Assembly (NCBI RefSeq): GCF_000936425.1
Contig: NZ_AVFK01000015.1
Location: 1-64,000, forward strand
Length of the DNA: 64,000 bases
DNA from: Skermanella aerolata KACC 11604
Lineage (GTDB): Bacteria > Pseudomonadota > Alphaproteobacteria > Azospirillales > Azospirillaceae
Reading direction: 5' to 3'
In this document: positions 1-8,996 of the stretch, one piece after another
Numbering within the stretch: the first letter of the stretch is position 1
How the letters are laid out: each line of letters opens with the position of its first letter
The notes under the pieces: generated by a model
The model's input: the letters and a program-made list of their open reading frames with translations, nothing else
The model's database searches: none
Told to the model about the DNA's origin: nothing
Made by a program: the position numbers and the translations under genes

Positions 1-420
1 GCTCCGGCCCCGCCCCCTGCCGCTCCACCGCCCGCTGTGGCGGCCCGCCCAACGCCTCCGCCGCCGCAAGCCGCGCCTGCGGCCCCGCCACGCTCGCTGA
101 CGCCGCCTCCGGCACCAGCACAGACGGCGGCCTTGCCGCCACCGCCGGCTCCACCGGCTGCATCGTCCGGTGGCGGAAACTTCCGCCTTCAGATCGCGTC
201 CGTGAAGTCCGAGGACGCCGCACGAGCGGAGTTCCAGCGGTTGCAGAAACGCTACCCGGAGGCCCTGGGCGGGTTGGGTGTCGCTTACGTCCGGGTCGAT
301 CTCGGCGACAAGGGCATCTATTATCGCGTCCAGGCAGGGCCGGTGGACGAAGCACGCGCGACCTCCATCTGCTCCTCTCTCAAGTCACAGAGCGTCGGGT
401 GCATTCTTGTCCGTCAGTAG
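1..420 (+). CDS. SPOR-domain protein, 3' part only
   Basis: The reading frame is already open at base 1, so the 5' end lies outside the window. The visible part starts with a linker made almost only of proline and alanine (about 55 residues) and ends with a SPOR domain of about 78 residues (FRLQIASVKSEDAARAEF to the terminal VGCILVRQ). SPOR domains bind septal peptidoglycan stripped of stem peptides. In alphaproteobacteria this protein is usually a membrane-anchored periplasmic protein encoded just before nagZ, which is also the case here, with the two genes overlapping. Family assignment is firm. Any enzymatic or anchor portion upstream cannot be judged. Confidence 0.85.
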   Translation, partial: APAPPPAAPPPAVAARPTPPPPQAAPAAPPRSLTPPPAPAQTAALPPPPAPPAASSGGGNFRLQIASVKSEDAARAEFQRLQKRYPEALGGLGVAYVRVDLGDKGIYYRVQAGPVDEARATSICSSLKSQSVGCILVRQ

Positions 421-1462
421 TAAGGCTTCCACCGCGAAGCTTCCCGCCGCGATCGTTTACGGCTGCGCCGGTACCACCCTGTCCCCGGAAGAGCGCGAGT
501 TCTTCCGGGCGTCGAATCCCTTCGGTTTCATCCTATTCCGCCGGAACTGCCAGACCCCCGATCAGGTCAGGACGCTCGTCGCCGACCTGCGGGCATCGGT
601 CGGGCGCTCCGACGCTCCGGTGCTGATCGACCAGGAAGGCGGACGCGTCGCCCGGATGCGCCCGCCGGAATGGCCGTCCTTCCCGCCGGCCCGCCGGATC
701 GGCGATCTTGCCGCCGGCGACCCCGAAGCCGGAGCCGAGGCGGCATGGCTGACCGCGCGACTGATCGCGTCGATGCTTCACGATGCCGGCATCACCGTCG
801 ACTGCGCACCGGTCTGCGACGTTCCGGTCGACGGCTCCCATGACGTGATCGGCGACCGTGCCTATTCCGACGATCCGGAACTGGTGGCGAGCCTCGCGCG
901 GATTTCCTGCACAGGGTTCCTGGACGGCGGCGTCCTGCCGGTCATCAAGCATCTGCCTGGGCATGGCCGGGCACTGTGCGACAGCCATCTGGAGCAACCG
1001 AGGGTCGAGGCGGGCAGGGCCGAACTGGCGCGGACCGACTTCCTGCCGTTCGAAGTCGTCGCCGACATGCCGCTCGGCATGGTCGCCCATGTCGTCTACC
1101 AGGAACTCGACCCGGTCCATCCCGCCAGCACCTCGGCGGTCGTCATCCAGTCGGTCATCCGCGACCAGCTCGGATTCGACGGGCTGCTGTTCTGCGACGA
1201 CCTGTCGATGGAAGCGCTGGCCGGCACCGTGGCGGAACGCGCGGTCGCCGTGCTGGAGGCCGGCTGCGACGTGGTCCTTCACTGCAACGGCAAGCTTGAC
1301 GAGATGCAGGCGCTGGCGCCGATCGTGCCGCCGCTGACGGACGCCGCCGCCGCCCGCTGGGTGCATGCGCTGACGTTCCTGAAACCGCCGGGCAAGGGAG
1401 ATCCGGAACGCATGCGGGAGCGGCTGGACGCCTTGCTAGAGGGATCGGACATCATCGCATGA
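407..1462 (+). CDS. nagZ: beta-N-acetylhexosaminidase NagZ
   Basis: Glycoside hydrolase family 3 enzyme of about 351 residues that removes GlcNAc from anhydro-muropeptides during peptidoglycan recycling in the cytoplasm. The hallmark KHLPGHGRALCDSH carries the Asp-His general acid/base pair, and FCDDLSM contains the expected catalytic nucleophile Asp. The frame is open further upstream (GTG at 278), but that part lies inside the SPOR gene. The TTG at 407 gives the normal family length and a 14-base overlap with the upstream stop, so I chose it. The TTG start is inferred. The 3' end overlaps the next gene as ATGA, so the two are probably translationally coupled. Confidence 0.93.
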   Translation: MSVSSKASTAKLPAAIVYGCAGTTLSPEEREFFRASNPFGFILFRRNCQTPDQVRTLVADLRASVGRSDAPVLIDQEGGRVARMRPPEWPSFPPARRIGDLAAGDPEAGAEAAWLTARLIASMLHDAGITVDCAPVCDVPVDGSHDVIGDRAYSDDPELVASLARISCTGFLDGGVLPVIKHLPGHGRALCDSHLEQPRVEAGRAELARTDFLPFEVVADMPLGMVAHVVYQELDPVHPASTSAVVIQSVIRDQLGFDGLLFCDDLSMEALAGTVAERAVAVLEAGCDVVLHCNGKLDEMQALAPIVPPLTDAAAARWVHALTFLKPPGKGDPERMRERLDALLEGSDIIA

Positions 1463-2148
1463 TGACCTCGATCGAACAGTTCCTGTTCGACGCCTCCGTC
1501 TGGGTGGTCCCCGTCATCATGGCGATCACGTTCCACGAGGCGGCACACGGCTTCGCCGCTTGGAAGCTGGGCGACGACACGGCGAAAAGACTTGGGCGGG
1601 TGACCTTCAACCCGTTGCGCCATGTCGATCCCATCGGCACGGTGATCCTACCGGCGGTGATGTATTTCACCACGTCGTTCATGTTCGGCTGGGCAAAGCC
1701 GGTGCCGGTCAACTTCAACCGGCTGCGCAACCCGCGCTACGGGATGGTGCTGGTGGCGCTGGCCGGACCCGTGATCAATATCGTTCTGGCGTTCTTCGCC
1801 GCCTGGACGCTGCGCTGGATCGATTTCTTGCCGGAAACCGCGTTGCTTTGGGTCCAGCAGAGCTTGGTGATCGCGGTACAGATCAACGTCATCCTGGCGG
1901 TGTTCAACATGATCCCGCTGCCGCCGCTGGACGGCGGCAGGGTGGCGGTCGGCCTGCTGCCGCGCCAGCTCGCGATGCCGCTGGCCCGGCTCGAGAACTA
2001 CGGCCTGTTCATCCTGATGGGCGTGCTGTTCATCCTGCCGTTGATCGGCCAGCAGATCGGCATGAACCTGAGCGTGCTGCCTTGGCTGCTCGGCCCGCCG
2101 GTCGAGTACGTCATCCGCCTGCTCGGCTTCGCGACCGGTCACGGCTGA
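1459..2148 (+). CDS. M50-family site-2-type membrane protease
   Basis: A 229-residue polytopic membrane protein of the zinc metalloprotease M50 (S2P-like) family. The first hydrophobic segment contains the zinc-binding motif HEAAH (in ITFHEAAHGFAAW). A later segment has NMIPLPPLDGG, supplying the third metal ligand Asp and the typical NPDG-like signature. It belongs to the short S2P branch without PDZ domain. The start overlaps the nagZ stop (ATGATG at 1459), which argues for an operon with nagZ and scpAB. A second ATG three bases on is equally possible. The substrate is unknown; regulated intramembrane proteolysis is inference. Confidence 0.88.
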   Translation: MMTSIEQFLFDASVWVVPVIMAITFHEAAHGFAAWKLGDDTAKRLGRVTFNPLRHVDPIGTVILPAVMYFTTSFMFGWAKPVPVNFNRLRNPRYGMVLVALAGPVINIVLAFFAAWTLRWIDFLPETALLWVQQSLVIAVQINVILAVFNMIPLPPLDGGRVAVGLLPRQLAMPLARLENYGLFILMGVLFILPLIGQQIGMNLSVLPWLLGPPVEYVIRLLGFATGHG

Positions 2149-2154
2149 CCTTCG

Positions 2155-2922
2155 ATGACTACGGAAAAGTCGAACGGCGAAACTGCCGAGGGCCAGCTTG
2201 TCCTCGATCTCGACGGCTACGAGGGGCCGATCGACGTCCTGCTGACGCTGGCGCGCGATCAGAAGGTCGATCTGACGCGGATCTCCATCCTTCAGCTTGC
2301 CAACCAGTACTTAGCCTTCGTCGCGGAAGCGCGGCGCATCAGGCTGGAATTGGCCGCCGATTATCTCGTGATGGCCGCGTGGCTGGCATACCTGAAGTCC
2401 CGCCTGCTACTGCCCGAGCAGGACGAGGAGGAGCCGAGCGGGGAGGATCTGGCGCAGGCCCTGGCTTTCCAGCTTCAGCGGCTCGAGGCCATGCAGGAAG
2501 TCGGGGCCAAGCTCGTCGACCGTCCGCGCCTTGGCCGCGACGTCTTCGCGCGCGGAGCGCCTGAGGGCATCCAGGTCATTTCGCGGTCGATCTTCGACCT
2601 GTCGCTCTACGATCTCCTGAAGGCCTATACCGAGCACAAGCGCAAGGAAGAGTACGGCACGTGGCGCATTCAGCCAACCGAACTGTACTCGATGGAGGAC
2701 GCGCTCCAGCACCTCTCCGAAATGCTGGGCCGGTTGCCGGATTGGACCTCCCTTGCAAGCTTCGTCCCCGGCGCCGCCGGTGACTCGCTGCTCAGCCGCT
2801 CGGCCCTCGCGGCGCATTTCGTGGCCAGCCTCGAACTGACCAAGGCAGGCAAGCTGGAACTCAGGCAGGAAGGCGTCTTTTCGCCCATCTATCTTCGCCG
2901 CGTCAGGTCGCAGCAGTCATGA
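2155..2922 (+). CDS. scpA: segregation and condensation protein A
   Basis: ScpA is the kleisin subunit of the bacterial SMC condensin complex and bridges the SMC heads. The 255-residue product shows the family opening FEGPIDLLL-like (YEGPIDVLLTLARDQKVDLTRI), a central acidic stretch (EQDEEEPSGED) and a C-terminal winged-helix region ending in GVFSPIYLRR. It begins six bases after the protease gene and overlaps scpB by four bases (ATGA). It therefore sits in the nagZ-protease-scpA-scpB transcription unit. No strong Shine-Dalgarno precedes the ATG, consistent with coupling to the upstream gene. Confidence 0.94.
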   Translation: MTTEKSNGETAEGQLVLDLDGYEGPIDVLLTLARDQKVDLTRISILQLANQYLAFVAEARRIRLELAADYLVMAAWLAYLKSRLLLPEQDEEEPSGEDLAQALAFQLQRLEAMQEVGAKLVDRPRLGRDVFARGAPEGIQVISRSIFDLSLYDLLKAYTEHKRKEEYGTWRIQPTELYSMEDALQHLSEMLGRLPDWTSLASFVPGAAGDSLLSRSALAAHFVASLELTKAGKLELRQEGVFSPIYLRRVRSQQS

Positions 2923-3500
2923 ACCCCGAACTCCGCCTGCTCGAAGCGCTGATCTTCGCTTCGGCCGAACCGCTGGACGAACGCACCCTGGCGGATCGCC
3001 TGGGGAACGGTGTCGACATCGTCCGGCTGTTGGCCGAGCTGAAGCAGGACTACGCTGGACGCGGTATCGACCTTGTCAGCACGGCGGGCCGCTGGTCGTT
3101 CCGCACGGCCCCCGACCTGGCGGAGAAGCTGCGCGTCGATGCCGAGGTGCAGCGGAAGCTGTCGCGGGCCACGGTCGAGACCCTGGCGATCATCGCCTAT
3201 CACCAGCCCGTGACCCGCGCCGAGATCGAAAGCATACGCGGCGTCGCCACCAGCAAGGGCACGCTGGATATCCTGATGGAAGCGGGCTGGGTCCGGCCGG
3301 GCAAGCGCCGGGAGACGCCGGGCCGGCCGCTGACTTGGATCACGACGGACGGCTTCCTCGACCATTTCGGCCTGGAAAGCCTGCGTGACCTCCCCAACCT
3401 CGAAGACCTGAAGGCGTCCGGCCTGCTCGATTCGCGGCCGGTGCTGACCTCTATCCAGGGCGGAGCGGGGGGAGCGGCGGCGTCGGAGGAGGAGGGCTGA
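2919..3500 (+). CDS. scpB: segregation and condensation protein B
   Basis: ScpB forms a dimer of paired winged-helix domains that binds ScpA in the SMC complex. The 193-residue protein carries the conserved LLEALIFASAEPL start and the block TLAIIAYHQPVTRAEIESIRGV, followed by a second conserved block around GRPLTWITTDGFLDHFGLESL. The ATG overlaps the scpA stop. The stop codon is only one base from the stop of convergent fruA, leaving no room for a dedicated terminator, so read-through into the antisense of fruA is possible. Confidence 0.95.
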   Translation: MNPELRLLEALIFASAEPLDERTLADRLGNGVDIVRLLAELKQDYAGRGIDLVSTAGRWSFRTAPDLAEKLRVDAEVQRKLSRATVETLAIIAYHQPVTRAEIESIRGVATSKGTLDILMEAGWVRPGKRRETPGRPLTWITTDGFLDHFGLESLRDLPNLEDLKASGLLDSRPVLTSIQGGAGGAAASEEEG

Positions 3501-3501
3501 G

Positions 3502-5394
3502 TCAGGAAGCTCCCGCTTCCAATGCAGTCTCGGCCGCCACCGGCCGCTTCATGACGATCACCAGTACCGTCGTCACGAGCGTTCCCGCCGCGATCGCCAG
3601 GGCATAGAGGCCGACATTGGTGACGGCGTTGGGGATGCCCAGGACGAAGACGCCGCCGTGCGGCGCGCGAAGCATGCAGCCGAACAGCATGGACAGGCCA
3701 CCGGCCACGGCCGATCCGGCGATGCCGGGCGGGATCACCCGCAGAGGGTCCTTGGCGGCGAAGGGGATGGCGCCCTCCGTGATGAACGACAGGCCGAGGA
3801 CGGCGGCCGCCTTGCCGGCGTCGCGCTCATCCCGGGTGAAGCGGTTCTTCGCGATCACCGTCGCAAGGGCCAGCCCGAGCGGCGGGGTCATCCCCGCGGC
3901 CATCACGGCCGCCATCGGCAGGTAGGCCTCCGACGCAAGCAGTCCCACTGCGAAGGTATAGGCCGACTTGTTGACCGGACCGCCCATATCAACCGCCATC
4001 ATTCCACCCAGCAGCAGCCCAAGCAGCACCGCATTGGCCGAGGTCATGCCGCTGAGCCAACCGGTCAGGGCCGACAGGACGGCTGCGATCGGCGTCCCGA
4101 CCACGTAGATCATCAGCAAGCCGACCGCCACGCTGGCGAGCAGCGGGATGATGAGCACGGGCTTCAGCCCTTCCAGGTTCTGCGGCAGCCTGATCCAGTT
4201 TCGGAGGTAGAGGGCGATGTATCCGGCCAGGAAGCCCGAAGCAAGACCGCCCAGGAAACCGGCGCCGATCTGGTTGGCCAGCATGCCGCCGATCAGGCCG
4301 GGAGCCAGCCCCGGCCGGTCGGCGATGGAGAAGGCGATGAAGCCGGAGAGCACGGGGACCATCAGTGCGAAGGCGGACTGACCGCCGATCTGCATCAGCG
4401 CCGCGGCCAGCGACCCCGGTTCCTTCGCGGCGTCGATGCCGAACATGAAGGACAGGGCTATGGCCAGTCCGCCGGCCACGACGACCGGGATCGTGTACGA
4501 CACGCCGGTCATCAGATGCTTGTACGGTCCCGTTCTCTGTGCCGAGCGCTCGGCCTTCAACCGTTCGACCTCGCCAGCCAGGTTCCTGCCCGTTCCCGGT
4601 TCGGCGGCAGCGCCGGCATCGAGAGCCGACGCTTCGTCGAAGGCGGCCGCGACGACCTGCTTTCCGCCCTTGAGTGCTTTGCCGGTGGAGGTCGAGTAGA
4701 TCCGCTTGTGGCGGAACCGGTCGAGCGCCACGTTGGTATCCGCGGCGATGATGACGATGTCGGCGGCATCGATCTCCGCGGGGGTCAGAGTATTGCCAGA
4801 GCCGACCGATCCCTGGGTTTCCACCCTAATCTCGTGCCCCAGCGCTCGGGCTGCCTTGGTCAGCGCTTCGGCCGCCATGAAGGTATGGGCGATGCCGGTC
4901 GGGCAGGAGGTGACAGCGACGATCCGTTTCGCCGCAGGTGCCGCCGCCGGAAGCGTCGGCTCCGAAGGCAAGGCGGCCGGCGCTGCGGGAGCCGGCGCCT
5001 GGACTGCCGCCACTCTCCGTTCTTCACGCGGCGGCAAGCTGTCCGGCTGAACGGACCGGCGCGGCGCCAGTTCCGCGACCGGTCCTATGCCCTTGTCGCC
5101 GACCGCGTCGCGCAGAAGCTTTGCCGTGTGGCGGATCGCTTCGCCCGGAGTGGCGCGGTGGATCGTCTTGCCCCGGAAGCGGCCCTGGTCGTCGGGCTGA
5201 TCGGTCGCCAGGATCACCACGTCGGCGTTGCGGATCTCGCCCTCCGACAGCAGGTCGGATGTGCCGGACGGTCCTCGCCGTTCGACCCGGATATCATAGC
5301 CCAGCATGTCGGCGGTCGCTTCCAGCGCCTCGGCCGCCATGGCCGTATGTGCGGCGGAGGTCATCGACCCCGTCACTGCGACGACTTTCTTCAT
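3502..5394 (-). CDS. fruA: PTS fructose-specific EIIB'BC component
   Basis: Membrane permease of the fructose phosphotransferase system, taking up fructose as fructose 1-phosphate. Domain order in 630 residues: degenerate IIB' (1-95), Pro/Ala linker (about 118-155), functional IIB (156-255) with the phosphorylated Cys164 in [14 protein letters not shown], and the polytopic IIC domain (about 290-615). In the first IIB copy the cysteine position is Ser10 ([11 protein letters not shown]), so it cannot carry phosphate; this matches the known degenerate IIB' of E. coli FruA. It is the last gene of fruB-fruK-fruA, 65 bases after fruK. Confidence 0.95.
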   Translation of the reverse strand: MKKVVAVTGSMTSAAHTAMAAEALEATADMLGYDIRVERRGPSGTSDLLSEGEIRNADVVILATDQPDDQGRFRGKTIHRATPGEAIRHTAKLLRDAVGDKGIGPVAELAPRRSVQPDSLPPREERRVAAVQAPAPAAPAALPSEPTLPAAAPAAKRIVAVTSCPTGIAHTFMAAEALTKAARALGHEIRVETQGSVGSGNTLTPAEIDAADIVIIAADTNVALDRFRHKRIYSTSTGKALKGGKQVVAAAFDEASALDAGAAAEPGTGRNLAGEVERLKAERSAQRTGPYKHLMTGVSYTIPVVVAGGLAIALSFMFGIDAAKEPGSLAAALMQIGGQSAFALMVPVLSGFIAFSIADRPGLAPGLIGGMLANQIGAGFLGGLASGFLAGYIALYLRNWIRLPQNLEGLKPVLIIPLLASVAVGLLMIYVVGTPIAAVLSALTGWLSGMTSANAVLLGLLLGGMMAVDMGGPVNKSAYTFAVGLLASEAYLPMAAVMAAGMTPPLGLALATVIAKNRFTRDERDAGKAAAVLGLSFITEGAIPFAAKDPLRVIPPGIAGSAVAGGLSMLFGCMLRAPHGGVFVLGIPNAVTNVGLYALAIAAGTLVTTVLVIVMKRPVAAETALEAGAS

Positions 5395-5459
5395 GGTTCA
5401 CTCAACTCCCGGACGGCGGCAGGAATGGGTTCGGCAGGGATAGTTTGGCAGGGGCGGTC

Positions 5460-6404
5460 TCAGCGGGCGATGACCCGGACATCGATCTCGCTCATCGATT
5501 GTTCCACGCTCTCCGGCGGCGGAAGATGCGGACCGACCGTCGCCAGCGTGCCGAGCGAAAACGCGCTCGCCAGCCGGGCGCAGCCTTCGAGGTCCAGGCC
5601 GCGCAGCTTCCCCAAGACGAAGCCGGCGACCATCGCGTCTCCCGCTCCGACGGTGCTGCGTACGACCACGGCCGGTGGGCGTGTCGCGATCCGCTCCGCC
5701 CCTTCCGCGAAGATGGCACCGTCAGGACCCAGGGATACGGCAATGCAGCCGATCCCCCGGTCGATCAAGTCCTGAACGGCTGCGAGGATGGCGGCTTCAT
5801 CGGGCAGCGTGCGGCCCGTCAGCTCCTCCAGTTCCTCCAGGTTGGGCTTGACCGCATAGGGAAGCGCCTCCACCCCGTTGGCGAATGCCGGACCGCTGGC
5901 GTCGAGTACGACCCGCTTGCCGCGTCGGCGCAGGCCGGCGACCAGATCGGCATAGACGGTGTCGGGGGTGCCGGCCGGCGTGCTGCCCGACAGGACGAAC
6001 CAGTCATGGTTCGCCGCTAGCCGGTCAATCACGGTTTGCAGACTGGCGAGGTTTTCCGGAGAGAAGGGAAGGCCCGGCAGGTTGATATCGGTGATCCGCT
6101 TGTTCGGCTGGTCCAGGATCTTGACGTTCGCCCGGGTCCTGCCCGGCACCGTCACGAAGTGGTCGTCGATGCCCTTGGCCGCGAAGAAGCTCCGGAAGAT
6201 CTCCGTATTGCCGGCCCCCAGGAATCCGGTGACGCTGACCGGGCTGCCGAAATCCGCCAGGAAAGCCGCGACGTTGACGCCCTTGCCGCCGGGGTCCGCC
6301 TGCTCCCATTCCACCCGGTTGACTTGTCCTACCGCGAAGTTTGGTATCGAGATGGTCTGGTCGATGGCGGGGTTCAGCGTCACCGTGGCTACGCGGACCG
6401 GCAT
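5460..6404 (-). CDS. fruK: 1-phosphofructokinase
   Basis: PfkB-family sugar kinase of 314 residues converting fructose 1-phosphate to fructose 1,6-bisphosphate with ATP. Visible signatures are TLNPAIDQTI at the N-terminus, DPGGKGVNVAAFLADFG in the substrate-binding region and VRSTVGAGDAMVAGF, the anion-hole motif with catalytic Asp. The open frame extends upstream, but only the ATG at 6404 gives the family N-terminus. It overlaps the fruB stop by one base (TGATG), which indicates translational coupling. Confidence 0.95.
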   Translation of the reverse strand: MPVRVATVTLNPAIDQTISIPNFAVGQVNRVEWEQADPGGKGVNVAAFLADFGSPVSVTGFLGAGNTEIFRSFFAAKGIDDHFVTVPGRTRANVKILDQPNKRITDINLPGLPFSPENLASLQTVIDRLAANHDWFVLSGSTPAGTPDTVYADLVAGLRRRGKRVVLDASGPAFANGVEALPYAVKPNLEELEELTGRTLPDEAAILAAVQDLIDRGIGCIAVSLGPDGAIFAEGAERIATRPPAVVVRSTVGAGDAMVAGFVLGKLRGLDLEGCARLASAFSLGTLATVGPHLPPPESVEQSMSEIDVRVIAR

Positions 6405-8938
6405 CAGGCAACCTCCGCCGTCAGGGCGCGGACCTCGTCCGCGGCTTCGCACATCAGTGCGCGTCTCGCCAGATCCTTGGCGTCCTCGTACGCCATGTCG
6501 CGGATCTGCGCCTTCAATCCGGGAATGTTGGGTATGCCGACGCTCAGTTCGTCGACGTCCAGGCCGATCAGGATGGCGGCGGCGGCGGGATCGGCGGCTA
6601 GGTTGCCGCATACCCCGACCCATTTGCCCTCACCATGGGCCGCTCGGACGGTCTGGTCGACCATCCGCAGCACGGCAGGATGCAGGCCGTCGGCATCCTT
6701 GGCAAGCGCGGGGTTTCCCCGGTCCATCGCCAGCGTGTACTGCGTCAGGTCGTTGGTCCCGATCGAAAAGAAATCGACCTCCCGCGCCAGCATGTCGGCC
6801 AGCACGGCGGAGGACGGCACCTCGACCATGATGCCGACATCGATCTCCGGCGCATCCAGTTCAACGCGGATCTCCTCGACCAGCCGGCGTGCCCGGCGGA
6901 ACTCGTGGACCGACGTGATCATCGGGAACATGATCTTGATTTCGCCGTGGGATGCCGCCCGCAGGATCGCCCTGAGCTGACTGCGGAACAGGTCCGGCAT
7001 CGCAAATGATAGCCGTATTCCGCGCTGGCCGAGGAACGGGTTGTCCTCGTGCGCCATGGAGATATAGGGCAGCGGCTTGTCGCCGCCGGCATCCAGCGTG
7101 CGGACGATCAGCGGCAGCCCGCCGAGGGCTTCCGCCATGGACTTGTAGGCTTCGAACTGCTCGTCCTCCCCGGGAGGGTCGGTCCGGTCCTGGAACAGGA
7201 ACTCGGTGCGCAGCAGCCCGACCGCTTCGCCGCCGGCCTCCACTGTACGGCCAGCTTCCGGAACCGCGCCGATATTGGCCGCCACCTCGACCCGGTGGCC
7301 ATCGACGGTGATGGCGGGACGGTAGGCTGCCTCCACCACGGCTGCCCGGCGGGAGCCGGCGACGCCCTGGGCCTGCTGTGCCGAGTCCAGCCGTTCGGGG
7401 TTCGGATCGGGCAGGACCGTGCCCGTCGAGCCGTCGAGCACCGCCGTCATACCCGTGGCCAGTTCCAGCACCCCACGGCCGCATCCGACCACCGCCGGTA
7501 TGTCGAGCGAGCGGGCAAGGATCGCGGTGTGGGAGTTCGGGCCGCCGAGCGCCGTGCAGATGCCCTTGACCAGATCCGGGTTGAGGGAGGCCGTATCCGA
7601 CGGGCTGAGGTCTTCGGCCACCAGGATGATCTGATGGTCGGGCAAGGGGGCCATTCCCTCGTTGGTGCGGACCAGCAGGCGCATGACCCGCGCCCCGACA
7701 TCGCGCAGGTCGTCCGCCCGCGCTGCCAGGAGGGGGTCGTTCAGGGCCGCCAGCTCGCCGGCCCTTTCCTCCACCGCCGCGCGCCACGCGAAAGCGGCGC
7801 TTTCCTCGCTGTGGTCGATCCGGAAGCGGGCGGCTTCGATCAGGTCGGGATCTTCCAGGAACTCCCGGTGGGCCAGGAAGATGCGGGCCTCCGCTTCGCC
7901 GGCGCGCTGGTTGATCGTCCGGTGAAGCTCCTCCAACTCGGCGCCGGCCCGGTCGATGGCATGGTCCAGGTCGGAGCGCTCCGCTTTAGAATCGACCGCA
8001 TGCTGTTCGATGGCGGCCTGGGCTTCTTTCCGCAACTGGTGAATTGGCGCTATGGCGATGCCCGGCGCCGCGGCGATGCCCCGGATCAGTCCGGGTTCAT
8101 CCGGTGCCTCGGGAGTCTCCGGTGCGGCCGGAGCGGTCTGGCCGGGCAAGGCGGAAACCTCGGCGACGGTGTCGGATGCGGGCGCTTCCTCGCCTAGTCC
8201 TTCTGCGACGGCGATCTGGAGAGACTCGAGCGCCTTGGCCGCATCGGGGCCGTCGGCGGTGATGGTGATGACCCCGCCGCGCTCCACGCCAAGCCGGAGC
8301 ATCGATACCATGCTCTTGCCGTTTGCCGTCTTGCCGTCGTGGTACACCCGGATGTCGCTGCGGAACTGTTTGGCAAGCGCCACGAAGACCGAAGCCGGAC
8401 GCGCATGCAGTCCAGTGCCGCCGATAACCTCCACATCCGCCCGGTAGCCGGCGCTCAGCATGGAGGCGGGAGGTTGGGCCTGGACCGCAGCCGGGACGGG
8501 CACGGTCTGCCGGGAAGGGTCGAGAGCCGCGACGATGTCCTCGACGCGGCGTGTCCGGGCTAGCCGCATCACGGTCGCCTCGTCTTCCAGGACGTCCGTC
8601 AGCTTTGCCAGTACGCCGATATGCTCATCCGACCGGGCGGCGATGCCCACGACCAAGTAGACGACCTCGCCGGGGTTCCACTCGACTCCGTGCGGCACCT
8701 GAAGCACGGAAAGGCCTGTTCGCTGGATCAATTGACGGTCCTGGGGAAGCCCGTGGGGGATCGCGATGCCATTGCCGAGATATGTCGCGGTCACCTGTTC
8801 CCGCTTCATCATGCTCTGTATGTAACCGGGGTGTATGTAGCCGCCTTCGACCAGAATGACTCCCGCCTGATGGATCGCGTCCGCCTTGTCCATGGCGTGT
8901 GCGGCAATACGCACATTCTCCGGTCCCAAACTGACCAT
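6404..8938 (-). CDS. fruB: fructose PTS multiphosphoryl transfer protein (EIIA-HPr-EI)
   Basis: An 844-residue cytosolic fusion that carries the whole soluble phosphorelay from phosphoenolpyruvate to FruA. Domains: EIIA-Fru (about 1-145) with phospho-His62 in IAIPHG; HPr (about 165-245) with phospho-His178 in TGLHARPAS; enzyme I (about 285-840) with phospho-His470 in GGPNSHTAILARS and the PEP-binding C-terminal barrel. A Shine-Dalgarno (AAGGAAAGCC) precedes the ATG. It is the first gene of the operon; the promoter must lie within the 58 bases shared with the divergent DUF1194 gene. No FruR/Cra-type LacI regulator is encoded nearby. Confidence 0.96.
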   Translation of the reverse strand: MVSLGPENVRIAAHAMDKADAIHQAGVILVEGGYIHPGYIQSMMKREQVTATYLGNGIAIPHGLPQDRQLIQRTGLSVLQVPHGVEWNPGEVVYLVVGIAARSDEHIGVLAKLTDVLEDEATVMRLARTRRVEDIVAALDPSRQTVPVPAAVQAQPPASMLSAGYRADVEVIGGTGLHARPASVFVALAKQFRSDIRVYHDGKTANGKSMVSMLRLGVERGGVITITADGPDAAKALESLQIAVAEGLGEEAPASDTVAEVSALPGQTAPAAPETPEAPDEPGLIRGIAAAPGIAIAPIHQLRKEAQAAIEQHAVDSKAERSDLDHAIDRAGAELEELHRTINQRAGEAEARIFLAHREFLEDPDLIEAARFRIDHSEESAAFAWRAAVEERAGELAALNDPLLAARADDLRDVGARVMRLLVRTNEGMAPLPDHQIILVAEDLSPSDTASLNPDLVKGICTALGGPNSHTAILARSLDIPAVVGCGRGVLELATGMTAVLDGSTGTVLPDPNPERLDSAQQAQGVAGSRRAAVVEAAYRPAITVDGHRVEVAANIGAVPEAGRTVEAGGEAVGLLRTEFLFQDRTDPPGEDEQFEAYKSMAEALGGLPLIVRTLDAGGDKPLPYISMAHEDNPFLGQRGIRLSFAMPDLFRSQLRAILRAASHGEIKIMFPMITSVHEFRRARRLVEEIRVELDAPEIDVGIMVEVPSSAVLADMLAREVDFFSIGTNDLTQYTLAMDRGNPALAKDADGLHPAVLRMVDQTVRAAHGEGKWVGVCGNLAADPAAAAILIGLDVDELSVGIPNIPGLKAQIRDMAYEDAKDLARRALMCEAADEVRALTAEVA

Positions 8939-8957
8939 ACGGCTTTCCTTTTCGCCA

Positions 8958-8968
8958 ATTGACTCAAT
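8958..8968. promoter_or_regulatory. palindrome in the fruB / DUF1194 divergent gap
   Basis: ATTGACTCAAT is a perfect inverted repeat (ATTGA-C-TCAAT) located 20 bases before the fruB start codon and 29 before the chosen DUF1194 start. It could be an operator for the fructose operon. It does not match the E. coli Cra consensus closely, so the regulator is unknown. Chance occurrence of an 11-base palindrome is not negligible. Confidence 0.3.
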
Positions 8969-8996
8969 CTATTTAATCCGATGGCACTTAAACCCG

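Noticed and set aside
3658-5775. 705-codon open frame on the plus strand opposite fruA and fruK
   Set aside because: Pure antisense shadow of high-GC genes; the product is rich in Arg/Gly/Gln with no domain, while the minus strand encodes clear PTS proteins.
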